A stretch of 64,000 nt of DNA, taken from assembly GCA_003254925.1 (NCBI GenBank), contig QANZ01045516.1, forward strand, positions 1,923-65,922, read 5' to 3'. The translations under genes and the position numbers were made by a program. Of this stretch, positions 11,808-27,379 are shown one piece after another. This DNA comes from Chamaecrista fasciculata (Eukaryota > Streptophyta > Magnoliopsida > Fabales > Fabaceae). Under the pieces are notes generated by a model. The model was not told the origin of the DNA. It searched no databases and worked only from the letters and a program-made list of their open reading frames with translations. Each line of letters starts with the position of its first letter. Position 1 is the stretch's first letter.

Positions 11808-12853
11808 ATATAAAATATTTTTTTATCAGAAGATATTATATAAAATATTAATTTAATATTTTGATTAAAATAAGATTATATAGTGAATTTAAAACTAATT
11901 CTAAATTTGTGGTTAAATTTTAGAAGCCATCTCAATGAAAAATTTTATCAGAGTTATATTTTGTTTCTGTCATAAGATATGTTCAAGTAAAAACAATAAA
12001 TGATAAAGATAAAATTTTTAAAAATAAATTTTATATTTAGAACTTAATCTTTGTAGACAAAATTCAATGATATAAATTTTGATATAAAAACTAAACCATT
12101 TTTTTTTGGTCGAGAAAACTAAACATTTTTTTTATATGTAAAACGGAAACACCAAACAAAACACAACAACAAGAAAACTAGAAAGCAATGTACATTTATG
12201 ACGAACAATTAATTACAAGATAAAATTCAAATTTTCACCATTTAATCAAGAGACTAAATAAAAAAAAAATATTAGGCCACACCAACATGATTATTTTTAC
12301 TTTTTATTTTTATTTTTAATTTTTGGTCAAGAAAGTATTTTGATTGCACAAAGGCAAAACCCAAAGGCTACATCAAGGGAAGAATTGCTGGCACAACCAC
12401 TGAGCTAGAGTACTATAATAACCTCATAAATCATAATACATTGAAGAATGGCTGTCTATAGGTTGAAAACATCTTTAAGAGTCCAAACTGAAGAAAGTAA
12501 GAAACCATAAATTCGATAATATAATACAAACATCATCCAATTCAAAACATACTTCTGTGAGTATGTGACATAGTAAGGTTTTCAATAGATAGAGCAATCA
12601 TACTGCTGATATATGAAGCTGGTGCATGAGCCAATGCTTCAAAATGATCTATTTGACAAAAGGTAGGGATTTCGGGAAAAAAAAATGGAAAAAGAAAAAA
12701 GAGCTACTTGCTTGCATCTACAATAGTTACAGCATTGATGCCAAATCATTCTGCTTGCAGATTTGCAAATTCGTTCGTAGACACTGCGGCGGCGGCCATC
12801 GTGGCAATGTCAACAAATGTAAAGAAGCATAAGTAAGCTTTGCAAGGTTGTAA
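11808..12853. other. AT-rich intergenic DNA, no gene seen
   Basis: Long A and T runs and short ORFs only. The right part lies downstream of the NSI stop codon (12856 on the minus strand) and should include its 3' untranslated region and polyadenylation site. No repeat ends could be defined here. Confidence 0.5.
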
Positions 12854-16739
<3,886 letters not shown>

Positions 16740-16876
16740 TTTTTGAAGGTGGAGATGTGAGGAGGAAGAAGGAGACGAAACTGGATATGTAAGCCTTGCT
16801 TGCCACTCCCATCAATTCCTTTACATTTCTGATTTTCACTTCACACACGATATCTTTTTCTGTTTCGTTTATTATT
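16740..16876 (-). promoter_or_regulatory. NSI 5' leader with overlapping upstream ORF
   Basis: An ATG at 16812 lies 73 bases upstream of the chosen NSI start, in a different frame. After splicing of intron 1 it would give a 41-codon ORF that runs past the NSI ATG and stops in exon 2. A TATA-like aataaataataa on the minus strand (near 16868-16879) would place the transcript start close to 16850, so the upstream ATG should be in the leader. If so, it would lower NSI translation or make it depend on leaky scanning. Confidence 0.45.
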
Positions 16877-17578
16877 TATTTTTTGGACAAAACCTTAAAT
16901 TGGTCCCTAATATATGGGGTAGATCTGAAATTGATCCCTTTAGGTTTCATTTATTTCAGATTGGTCATCTATATTTTCATAATTTCTCAAATTAATCCAA
17001 AAAATATTGAATATAGTCATATTTTTTTATAGTTTCGTTTTAGTCCCTAGATAATATGTATTCAGGGACCTGTTTGTAATTTTCTGAAAATATTGGAGGT
17101 CAATATATAATTTTTACAAAATTTGTTATGGTTAAAATTATAAAATAACTCCAAAATGGTACCAAAATATTAACGGAGAATACCACATGATACCAAAGTA
17201 TCACTTTTTAAACTACAAGGTATCAAAGTGAAATATGACCAAACTACAGGTACCAAAATGTAACTCATCTGAATAAATATTTATATGGATTTAAATTTCT
17301 TACCTTATAAAAAGTAAACTTTTTTTTAATAAAGAGAAAAATGTGAGTACTTCACTTTTTTGGTTTATTGACGTTGGCGAGGAAGTCATCATCACAACTG
17401 GTGAGTACAATGTATAACCTACCGCAACGTAACAACCTTCTTTAATTTTGTATGTTTAAGTCAAGCGTGAGTTTAATAAGTCATTAGCTACCAATCCCTT
17501 AGTTTTTACTTTTTAATTCTTAGAAGTGACTTATAATTTTAAATAGTCCTTAGGTTGGCTGGGCAAGGTTTTTTTTTT
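16877..17578. repeat. Fragments of 'tggtccct' and 'ggtaccaaa' repeats
   Basis: 16890-17100 holds two facing sets of phrases (aaattggtccctaatat, ttttagtccctagataat, tcagggacctgttt), the remains of a long-TIR element. 17140-17260 carries the ggtaccaaa motifs also found in the hairpin element at 23949. The rest, to 17567, is AT-rich with no feature that I can name. Confidence 0.45.
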
Positions 17579-19969
17579 GAGTAAACTATCAAATTAGTCC
17601 CCAAATTTTTACTCGGTTATAGATAAGTCCCTGGATTTAGATAATAGACGAATAAGTCCCCGAATTTATCGACCGTTACACAAATTGGTCCCTCGGTTAA
17701 CCTGACGTTCCAAAAAACGTGACGTGGCACGTTAACTGCCACGTCAGCACGGGTTAAACAAAAAAAAATGCCATCTGGGTAAATGTCGCCACATCAGCAT
17801 TATTACTAAAAAAAAAATTCGTGTCCGGACAAATTGGTCCCTGGCTTCAATTTTTATCCCATTATTTTCAATTCCCCCTATTTTTCATCATGTTCATTCA
17901 TTTTAGTCCCAAATCCTCAAAATAAAATTGTTAAGTGTCCCAAAACTCTTCCAAACATTTCAATTTAGTCCTCAAAAGTATTAAAAACCCTAAAACCTAA
18001 ACCCCAAACCCCAAACTCTAAACCCCTTTATTTTCAATTCCCCCTCTTTTTCATCATCTTCATTCATTTTAGTCCCAAATTCTCAAAATAAAATTTTAAA
18101 GTGTCCCAAAACTCTTCCAAACATTTCAATTTAGTCCTTAAACTCTAAAACCCCAATCCCCAAACCCTAAAATCCCATACCCCAAACTCTAAACTCTAAA
18201 ACCCCAAACTCTAAAACCCCAAACCCTAAACTCTAAAACCCCATACCCCAAAACCCCAAACCCTAAAATCCCAAACCCCAAACCCCAAATCCTAAAACCT
18301 TAAACCCTAAACTCTAAAACCCCAAACCCCAAACTCAAACCCCAAACCCCGAACCTTGAACCTCGAACCCTAAACTCTAAAACCCCAAACCCTAAAATCC
18401 CACACCCTAAACTCTTTGGTTTATTATCTATTCATTTAATTAGAGGACCAATTTGTCTAACATATTGAACTATTTTGATAAATTTGGGGACTAATTTGTA
18501 TAATACTGTTGCACGTCACAATTATTGAACTTTAATGTACAGTCACAATTCTAATTATGGTTTGGGGTTTTAGAGTTTAGGGTTTGGGTTTGGGGTTTGA
18601 GGTTTTAGAGTTTGGGGTTTAGGGTGTATGGGATTTTAGGATTTGGGGTTTGCGGTTTTAGAGTTTATGGTTTGGGGTTTTAAGTTTTAGGGTTTGGGGT
18701 TTTGGGGTTTGGGGTTTTAGAGTTTAGGGTTTTGGGTTTGGGGTTTTAGAGTTTAGGGTTTAAGGTTTTGGGATTTTAGGGTTTGGGGTTTAGGGTTTTA
18801 GAGTTTGGGGTTTGAGGTTTGGGTTTTTAGAGTTTGGCGTATGGGATTTTAGGGTTTGGGGTTTGGGGTTTTAGAGTTTATGGTTTGGGGTTTTAGGTTT
18901 TAGGGTTTGGGATTGGGATTTTGGGGTTTGGGGTTTTAGAGTTTAGGGTTTGGGGTTTTAGGGTTTGAGTTTGTGGTTTTAGAGTTTAGGGTTTAAGGTT
19001 TTAGGATTTGGGGTTTGGTATTTTAGGGTTTGGGGTTTAGGGTTTTAGAGTTTGGGGTTTGGGGTTTTAGAGTTTGGGGTATGGGATTTTAGGGTTTGGG
19101 GTTTTAGAGTTTATGGTTTGGGGTTTTAGGTTTTAGGGTTTGGGTTTGGGATTTTGGGGTTTGGGGTTTTAGAGTTTAGGGTTTGGGGTTTTAGGGTTTG
19201 GGGTTTTAGAGTTTAAGGACTACATTAAAATGTTTGTAAGAATTTTGAGACACTTTACAATTTTTGGGATTTTAGGGTTTATGATTTTAGGGTTTAGGAT
19301 GTAGGTTTTAGGGTTTCGGATTTTAGAATTTATGGTTTAGGGTTTAGGGATTTAGGGTTTGTGGTTTGGGGTTTAGGTTTTAGGGTTTTAATATTTTTAA
19401 GGACTAAATTGTAATGTTTGGAAGAGTTTTAGGACAGTTTACAATTTTATTTTGAGGATTTGGGACTAAAATGAATGAAGATGAAGAAAAAGAGGGGGAA
19501 TTGAAAATAAAGGGGTTTAGAGTTTTGGGTTTAGGGTTTAGGTTTTAGGGTTTTTAATACTTTTGAGGACTAAATTGAAATGTTTGGAAGAGTTTTGGGA
19601 CACTTAACAATTTTATTTTGAGGGTTTGGGACTAAAATGAATGAAGATGATGAAAAATAGGGGGAATTGAAAATAATGGGATAAAAATTGAAGTCAGTGA
19701 CCAATTTGTCCAGACACAAATTTTCTTTTTTTTTTTTAGTAATAATGCTGATGTGGCGACATTTACTCAGTTGGCATTTTTTTTTTGAGTTTAACCCGTG
19801 CTGACGTGGCAGTTAACGTGCCACGTCACGTTTTTTGTAATGTCAGGTTAACCGAGGTACCAATTTGTGTAACGGTCGATAAATTCGGGGACTTATTCGT
19901 CTATTATCTAAATCCAGGGACTTATCTGTAACCGAACAAAAATCTGGTGACTAATTTGATAGTTTAGTC
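17579..19969. mobile_element. Fold-back element with telomere-like arms (copy 1)
   Basis: The element is 2391 bases. The left end gagtaaactatcaaattag is matched in reverse complement by the right end gactaaactatcaaattag, and the inverted similarity continues for several hundred bases (aagtccctggatttagataa, cgtgacgtggcacgttaac, tttcaattccccct). An identical g plus ten T stands on both sides (17568-17578 and 19970-19980), fitting an 11-base target duplication. The inner arms are degenerate telomere-like repeats: CCCTAAA-type at about 17985-18415 and TTTAGGG-type at about 18555-19400. They face each other across a loop near 18420-18550. There is no transposase. Long TIRs plus 9-11 base duplications suggest a non-autonomous Mutator-like element, which is inference. 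Confidence 0.75.
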
Positions 19970-20018
19970 GTTTTTTTTTTCGATTTTTTTGCCTTGGGTC
20001 GTAGGATCCCGTTTCCTA

Positions 20019-20045
20019 AATATATATATATATATATATATATAT
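20019..20045. repeat. (TA)n microsatellite ending at an N
   Basis: A run of about 13 TA units (ending 20045) contains an undetermined base near its right end. The N probably marks uncertain array length. Confidence 0.85.
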
Positions 20046-20056
20046 NTAATATTTAA

Positions 20057-21268
20057 TTAGTTTTAGTAAATTAGAAAGTCATACTTCCTAAAATTAAACC
20101 AACTTTTTTTTGTTTTAGTGAATGTATTATTATGATAGATTATCCAACTCGATAAAACACACAGCTAATACATAGAATAATTAGATGAAGACATAAATAG
20201 ACTAATCAAATATTGTTTTAGAACTTATTAAGGCTCATAAATTGATTTAAAACTTATTAAAAATTATTATTTTATCTATAACCTCTAAAAGAAATCATCA
20301 CCATTAAAATGAATATTTTCAATTAAATAGTTTAAATAAAAAATAAAAAATAGAAAAATTAATTTTAGTATAATAGCCAATCAAAGTCTACACACACACA
20401 TTAGGGATGGGGGAAGATAATCACTATATTTCAACAATAATGTAGGGTTTGATCACACACATTGGGCTTGGCTCACATTATAGATAAAAGTTGAAATTAA
20501 ACTGGGTAGGTGATGACGAATTTAGCATTATTGTTAATTTGTTACAATCCAAGCTCAATAATGTAGTTTTTTTTTTGTCAAATTTAATGTAGGGTTTAAT
20601 TGATGATTCATGATCATGATCATTTTGTCTCATATTGTTTTAGATGAACGTGGGCCACTAATTATTAAGGATCAAACTTGGCCCAATATTAAAAAAATAC
20701 TAATATAATATTTAAGATATCATTTAAGCACACATATTACAATGTTCTTAAAAATCATATAAAGGCCTAGCTAGTTACCATTAAAACCCAAGCCCAAGCC
20801 TCTAATTATTGTACGAAAATATATAAAATTACATGGTATATTTATTTTGTTTTTGATTTTCAAAAGAAACAAAAACCAAAAAAAAAAAAGTATTTGATAG
20901 TAGTAATTTTCTGATACTATTTTTTAATCCGCGTATCAAATATATTATTAATTTAGTCCAAATCTCGTAATTCTGGCATTATTTTTTTTTCTTCGAACCA
21001 AATGTTCAAACAAATTTTTTCACTTGATTTTCTTAAATAAAAAATCAAATAACAATTCTACAAAATGTAAAACTTGGTAGATCTTTAACTACTTTTTATA
21101 GTTCCTTGTATTTGAAATCACCGAGCAAATCTTTTCTTGAAGACTTCACATTGAATCCTCCCTTTTTTTTATCAATTAGGTCATGGGTTAAAATTTCATT
21201 AATGTACACAATTCTAAAAGTATTTTTTGTGGATTGTTTTTCAAGAAGAAAATGGGTGTTAAGGAGGG
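20057..21268. other. AT-rich intergenic DNA, no gene seen
   Basis: The sequence is low complexity with many A and T runs and scattered short ORFs. No terminal repeats, domains or RNA genes were recognised. Confidence 0.5.
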
Positions 21269-22860
21269 TTTTTTTTTTTTTGGTGAGGACGGGCCTAAAG
21301 GCCAAACAAAAGAAACCAGGGCAAAAGCCTACAAGAAGCAAAAACAACACAAAAAAGAAAAAAGAACACGAAACGACGAATGCAGCAGAAAATCCGCCAT
21401 CATCTCTCGCCCCTAACAAAACCTAAACCTAAACTGTCTCTCAGCAGCCGGAGATTCAGGTCCGGCGACGGCGCAGTCCAAACCTCCAGCGCAGGGTCAC
21501 TACGATGAACCCCCAAGTTAGCCATAAAGTCAGCACAGAAGTTAGCTTCACGCCAAACGTGCCTAATGCTCCAAGCTTCGAAATTAGCCAGATGAAGGAT
21601 AGCCTCACGCACGATTCCATGAATCTCAACATGGCAGTTTGAAGGCACTTTAAAAGCGTCAACAACAGTGATGGAATCACTTTCCAGACATAGCTTTTTG
21701 ATACCGATAGTCGAGGCCATCCGAACTAGCTCCAAGATCGCCCACGCTTCAGCTTTGATGATTGAGACACTTCCCAGAAATCTGCAGAAGCCACGAATCC
21801 ATCTCCCGTGCTCATCCCGTAGCAAGCCGCCACAACCTGCAAGATGAGAGCTAGCTTTTAGAGAACCATCGCCATTGCCTTTAATCCACCCCGCATCAGG
21901 AGGTTCCCAGGTAACAGTTCGGATCTCCTGATCATGATTACTAGGCTGAGTAACCAGGTTGTCTATTCCCTGATCAAAATCCAATAAGAGATGATTTTAG
22001 AAGGTCTATGGGGACGTCTGAAATTCGTCTTATGCACAGATGCATTTCTCCAAAGCCAGAGCTGCCAAATTGCCACAGCCCAAATCCTGTTCCAAGTAAA
22101 GTTATAATTAGAATGAAAATTGTTATTTAAGTTAGAATGAATCCAGTTATTAATATCCAGATTGTTAAAATTTTGCAGCTCCTGATGATCCAAAAAGGAA
22201 CTCCAAACTTCAGAAGCAAGCTTGCAGTCTCTAAAGATATGAATTGCAGATTCAACCAAGTGGGGACATTGCTCACACCAAGCAACCACCAAACCAGGTA
22301 TTACACAATTCTCTGGTGGGAATCCTGTTATGAGCAAGCAACCAAATTAGGACTTTGACTCTTTCAGGAACTTGTAAACTCCAAATAATATTAAAAATAG
22401 GAATTTTTGGCATGTTTCTTATTTTAGATAAATAAGCACTTTTCACAGTAAAGAGACCATTACTCTGAAGACCCCAAACAAGCTTGTCATGGGAGTAGCT
22501 ACTGGTAGGAGGAACCTCAGAGCAAAGTCTAATGTATAAGTCATTTGGGAGCAAAGTTTTTAAGTAATCAAGTTTCCATATACCAGTGTCATTGCTTAGG
22601 TCCCTAACATGATCTCTAATCCTGTCCATAGGCAGAGAAATATTAATGTAGTTTATTAGGGGTTGCTCTTGGACTCCCCAATTAAGCCAAAATAAAGTAT
22701 CTCTCCCATCAAGAAAATGGCAAAAGAGAGTGAGGCAGTATTTGATAAAGGACGACAAAAGGGAAGAAAATGGAAAGGAAATTAAATTAAGGTGACACCA
22801 ATAATGTAGGATTTTTGTGGTAAAAGAAATAATTATAGACTGACACAAGCAAATGCACAT
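21269..22860 (-). mobile_element. 5'-truncated L1-clade LINE with RNase H
   Basis: On the minus strand the order is a reverse-transcriptase C-terminal region (GRDTLFWLNWG, near 22700), a zf-RVT segment (VKSAYLSK..IWSLQVPERVKVLIWLLAHNRIPTRE), a cysteine-histidine block (CEQCPHLVESAIHIFRDC) and an RNase H domain (GNGDGSLK, KAEAWAIL, LESDSITVVDAF, ANFCADFMANLG). A 13-base T run at 21269-21281 is the poly(A) tail on the element strand. Endonuclease and most of the reverse transcriptase are missing. Two frame changes interrupt it, one near 22310 (between IPTRE and NCVIPGL) and one near 21965. The 5' edge is approximate, and a target duplication could not be confirmed. Confidence 0.8.
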
Positions 22861-23948
22861 GAAGGAAAGAAAAGTGGGAAGCTAGCAAAGAAATTTTAAC
22901 CCGTGTCTAAAAATTTCTTGATTTTATATTTTTATGAACTCTTTTTTATTTTATTATTATAAAATTAAATGTGACCTAAATTCTAACTAGAAAATTAAAT
23001 TCTCTTGTACTCCTATTTTTATTCTTTTTTTATATTATTATTTTTTAAGTCCTTTAACCAGATAAAATAGGATGATTATACTTCTAGCATAATTACTAAG
23101 TAATTAGAAACAGGATCTCTATGATGCCAATTATTTCTCTGATTTTGGGTCTTATTCTTTATGATTGATTAAATTTGATAAATGAATTGTAGAAGATATT
23201 TCTAGAAAACATAAAAAAGAATTGTAGACAATCTTTATGACAATAATTTGTGACTCGAACTTAAATGTAAAGTTCCCTTTGTTTTCTTTTTTTTTTTTTC
23301 TTTCTTTTGAAAACGATACAAGAAGAAGGAAATACTATATAGTATTTTCGATTATTCATTCAATTATATCATTGAAAATAAAAATCACTGTTGTGTTGGT
23401 TCTTTTGTAAGGTCAATTAGTTAAATAAAATTAATGAATTGACAATTTTTTTTTTTTGGCATCAATGAATTGACAAATGAATTAGGAAACAATGCAACCT
23501 TTATTTTTTTTTTTTTTGCGATGTAGACACTCACTAGTCATTTTTTTTTTGTTTTGGGCCTGAAGACACTAGTCATATTGACCACTAATTAATATATAGT
23601 TAGGGCTCAAAATGTGTTTGATGACTACTTCTTCAGTCCTCCTTTGATCAGTTTTAAACTTGATTGTTCTATGATCTACAAAATAATAGGAATCAAACAA
23701 AATAAAGCAAAAGTGATATTACTATGTACAAATTTAAAAAATGATATAATGTACAAAAAAAACAAATAAAGAATATTTGCTTCATCTTTGAGTGAATTTT
23801 TTTGTTGCTATTATTGCAGTTGGTTTTAATCAAAACTTCTAACTAATTATTGCTAATAATTGTTAGAGAACAAACAAATATATCAATATTTTTATAAATG
23901 TTAATAAATAAAGTCTAATATAAAATATAAGAATTTTGAATATTTTTT
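22861..23948. other. AT-rich intergenic DNA, no gene seen
   Basis: Several long T runs (for example 23287-23300, 23446-23457, 23504-23517) and no ORF with a domain. No paired ends were found. Confidence 0.5.
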
Positions 23949-24185
23949 TGAGTAAATTACACTTTGGTACCCTGTTCTATGGACCAATTTCACTTTGGTA
24001 CCATGTTCTTTCAAAAGTGACACTTTAGTACCATGTTCTTTGCACCGTTAACATTTTGGTACCCTAAAAAAGACAGAACAAGGTAACAGACCGTGAAAGA
24101 ACATAGTACCAAAGTGAAATCGGTCCATAGAACAAGATACCAAAGTGTTAAATGTGCAAAGAACATGGTATCAAAATTTTTTAAA
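23949..24185. mobile_element. Short hairpin MITE (ggtaccaaa motifs)
   Basis: The left arm (gagtaaattacactttggta, ctatggaccaatttcacttt) is reverse-complemented by the right arm (aaagtgaaatcggtccatag, aagataccaaagtg), giving an imperfect hairpin of about 235 bases. It begins with the same gagtaaa as the long fold-back elements. It is non-coding. Confidence 0.55.
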
Positions 24186-24339
24186 AGAATTGGGCATGCA
24201 CACAATGGCATTTTGGAAAATGAATTATGTTACCTTTAAAAGTAAGATATTCAACTATTTCTTAATTTTCTTTCGTGAAGGAAAACCATCATATTTGAGA
24301 ATATGTATATTTCTTGTTATGCATTCAAATCATGTATAT

Positions 24340-24562
24340 ATTATAGAGTTGGAAAGATCTTGAAACAAATTTTCTAAATATATATAGCTTGCATAAAATG
24401 GTATTTTAGAGAGAGAATTATAGGCTTCAAAATTACAATTGTCAATCATTATTATAGTTTTTTTTTTCAGCTAATGATGATCAACTTACCATATTTGAGA
24501 GCATATAATATCCTTGTAATATGTCTAATTCATGCATAATGTTATTAACTTTCAAGTTAAGA
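24340..24562. repeat. Left arm of a dispersed inverted repeat
   Basis: The phrases agagaattataggcttcaaa, tgtcaatcatta and atgatgatcaacttaccata are found in reverse complement at about 30575-30690. The two arms enclose the hAT element and both copies of the 1.1 kb repeat. Confidence 0.5.
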
Positions 24563-24570
24563 CTTTCAAC

Positions 24571-25109
24571 TAGAGTCGTTAAAATGGGTTTCAACCCAGA
24601 GGTTGGACCCGTTTAACCCACTAAAAAGGTGAGTCAAGTTGATAAAATCTTGACTCACCAATGATTATGGCCCGCATGGGTTGACTCACCTAACCTGCGA
24701 GCCATGGTGAGCTAACCTGGCGAGTTTGTGGGTCGACTCACCAACCCACCTAAATAAAAATAATTTGAATTTTAAAAAATAAAAACTAAAAATTTAATTT
24801 ACTAACTTAAATTTTAAACCTAAAACCTAATTCACTCATCTTTTCCTCTTCCAAAAAAAATCTGATGGTATATATAGTTGTAAATATGTATAAATTATTA
24901 AATTATAATGTATCATGTATGCACAAGGAAAAAAAGCAGGATGCAAAAATAAAATATATTTTGAAGTTTGAAGAAAAAAAAAATAAAAATTTTAGTGGGT
25001 TAAGTGAGCCAACCCGGCTCACCAAACTGGTGAGCCGGGTTAGCGAAATCCTGACTCACCAAAAATTCTAGCCCGGATGAGCCAACCCGCATAACCTTTG
25101 ACGGCTCTA
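24571..25109. mobile_element. hAT MITE, 539 bases
   Basis: The ends are tagagtcgttaaaatgggtt on the left and tagagccgtcaaaggttatg as reverse complement of the right end. The target duplication ctttcaac is exact (24563-24570 and 25110-25117). Subterminal sequence is rich in ggttgactcacc and gagccaaccc motifs in both orientations, as in hAT MITEs. No ORF of note. Confidence 0.75.
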
Positions 25110-25177
25110 CTTTCAACTATTTTATGATGTGATGTTAGTAATTTTTTTTACTGATCCGCTACTTTTAATTAGAATAT

Positions 25178-26339
25178 GGGTGTGTTTGGTTTAACAATAT
25201 AAACTCATTAGAATTTCATTATCCCAATTTTCATTACATAACTTAAGCTACAGTGCTATATGGGTGTTTGTTTTCCAATTATAAAGTCATTACAAAAATA
25301 TCACTTCATTACAAACTCATTTCATTACATATTTCATATCCAATTACTAACATACCTCTACTCAAATACCTATAATTACCTATACTCTAATACAAATATA
25401 AAAAAACTATTTAGCAAAATAGTAATTTTCAATACCCTCATTTATTACACTTACAACTTTCTCTCTNTAGTGGATCCTGGAAGGAATCACAGAGTTAGCT
25501 TTTAGTTTTATTTGCGTTTTAGTCCAAATTTTAAAATTTCTTCCGCTGCGCTCCCTCTGTGATTTCCCAACAATGTGCTCATGCGTGAAGATCAACGGTC
25601 ATATTATTAGCCGCAAAAAGACAAACCGTTTTGATTAATATATAAATTTTTGTCCCACATTTTTTTCGTGGATAACATTTTGGTCCTTCAATTTGTTTTT
25701 TGGAGGAAAGTTTGCAATATAGAAACCCAATCGTTGATGAATGCAATTTTTTACGGGTCAAGAGATATATTTCACTTTCGTAAGGACCGATTCGTTCAAT
25801 TAATATAAAATCATAGACCAAAGGTAGGTTTTTAAAAATTTTCATGTTATTTACATTTTGGTCCTTTCATTTCATTACATCATACTACTCCAACCTTCAT
25901 TACAAATATTATGTCGAATTGTAAGGTCACTAATAGCTAAATATAGTACCAAATTTATATATAGTAACTTACAATTATTAGGTTGATAATGCACAAAATG
26001 GATCCCTCTGAATGTGAGGGACCCAAACTTACCTTATTCCTCATACAATTAGGGATAGTAACCTTATTTCTATATTTAGTCCCTTATATTCACCCTAATT
26101 ACTGTATTTAGTTCTCATATTAAACCTACTATATTTACTGGTCAATTTCTATATTAACCCACTTTCAAACTACTATAATTTGAACCTAATTATTGGTCGT
26201 AATTAGGTTGAATTGTAGGTACCTACTATATTAACCCACTTATTTCTTCAACCTAATATTTTGTTAGTGAACTTACAATTCAACCTAATTTTTAATATTT
26301 TAATATATCGAGTTAATTGTATGGTCACTAGCTATTAGT
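25178..26339. repeat. 1.1 kb repeat, copy A (unoccupied site)
   Basis: It starts gggtgtgtttggttt and ends near gtcactagctattag. It matches copy B (26346-30530) over its length, except that copy B has about 430 extra bases after 26636 and carries the fold-back element. In copy A, the position where that element sits in copy B reads attacatcat (25874-25883) without interruption. A partial copia LTR and an N interrupt copy A at 25467-25573. Confidence 0.7.
25467..25573 (-). mobile_element. Copia LTR terminus next to an assembly N
   Basis: Read on the minus strand, 25573 down to 25468 begins tgttgggaaatcacagaggg and continues with agcgcagcggaag, closely following the first ~95 bases of the plus-strand text of the LTR at 5736. 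The sequence stops at a single N (25467). To the left of the N the host repeat breaks off, and to the right of the LTR it resumes about 430 bases further on. The N probably stands for a gap hiding the rest of an LTR element. A decayed fragment of the same broad family is the alternative. Confidence 0.6.
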
Positions 26340-26699
26340 AACTAAGGGTGTGTTTGGTTTAACAATATAAACTCATTACAATTTCATTATCTTCATTTTC
26401 ATTACATAACTTAAGCTACAGTGCTATTTGTATGTTTGTTTTCCAATTATAAAGTCATTACAAAAATATCACTTCATTACAAACTCATTTCATTACATAT
26501 TTCATATCCAATTACTAACATACCCCTACTCAAATACCTATAATTACATATACTCTAATACAAATATAAAAAAAATATTTAGCAAAATAGTAATTTTCAA
26601 TACCCTCATTTATTACACTTACAACTTTCTCTCTCCACTCATCATTTTTTCTTTTTTCTTCCTCTTTTTCTTATTCACCCCCTCTCTCTCTCACATATA

Positions 26700-26935
26700 T
26701 ATTTTATAATTATAATATATATATATATACATTTCGGCCAAAAATATATATATATATATATATATTATAATAATATAATGTGTATATATATTTTAACATA
26801 TATATATATGTCACACACTCACGTATTCATATATATAATATAATAATATATAAATATTTTTTATTTTATAAATATATTATATTATACTATATATAATTTA
26901 TAATTTATATTAATTTAAAATAAAATAATTCAACT
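26700..26935. repeat. TA-rich low-complexity tract
   Basis: Several runs of (TA)n, including 26747-26765, with interruptions. It lies inside copy B of the 1.1 kb repeat. Confidence 0.8.
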
Positions 26936-27379
26936 CATGTTATTTACATTTTAGTCCGTGATATAAAATATATAATTCAGACGCCAAAAATATACATTTT
27001 GGTCTCTCCTTCAGTATATATATGGGTATACGAGACAGGCGGATAGTGGAAGAAGAGTGGATGGTGTGATGTGCTCATGCGTGAAGATCAACGGTCATAT
27101 TATTACCTGCAAAAAGACAAACCGTTTTGATTAATATATAATTTTTGGTCCCACATTTTTTTCGTGGATAACCTTTTGGTCCTTCAATTTATTTTTTGGA
27201 GGAAAGTTTGCAATATAGAAACCCAACGTTGATGAATGCAATTTTTTACGGGTCAAGAGATATATTTCACTTTCGTAAGGACCGATTCGTTCAATTTATA
27301 TAAAATCATAGACCACATGGTAGGTTTTTAAAAATTTTCATGTTATTTACATTTTGGTCCTTTCATTTCATTACATAAT

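Noticed and set aside
17985-19400. True telomere or chromosome-end fusion site
   Set aside because: The repeats are degenerate, face each other, and lie inside an element with matching ends and flanking duplications, so a mobile element explains them better.
21106-21426. Lys-rich 106-codon ORF on the plus strand
   Set aside because: It is read across the LINE poly(A) tail and its 3' end in antisense.
26346-26360. PIF/Harbinger terminus (gggtgtgtttgg)
   Set aside because: No inverted partner end and no 3-base TTA/TAA duplication could be found for the 1.1 kb unit.
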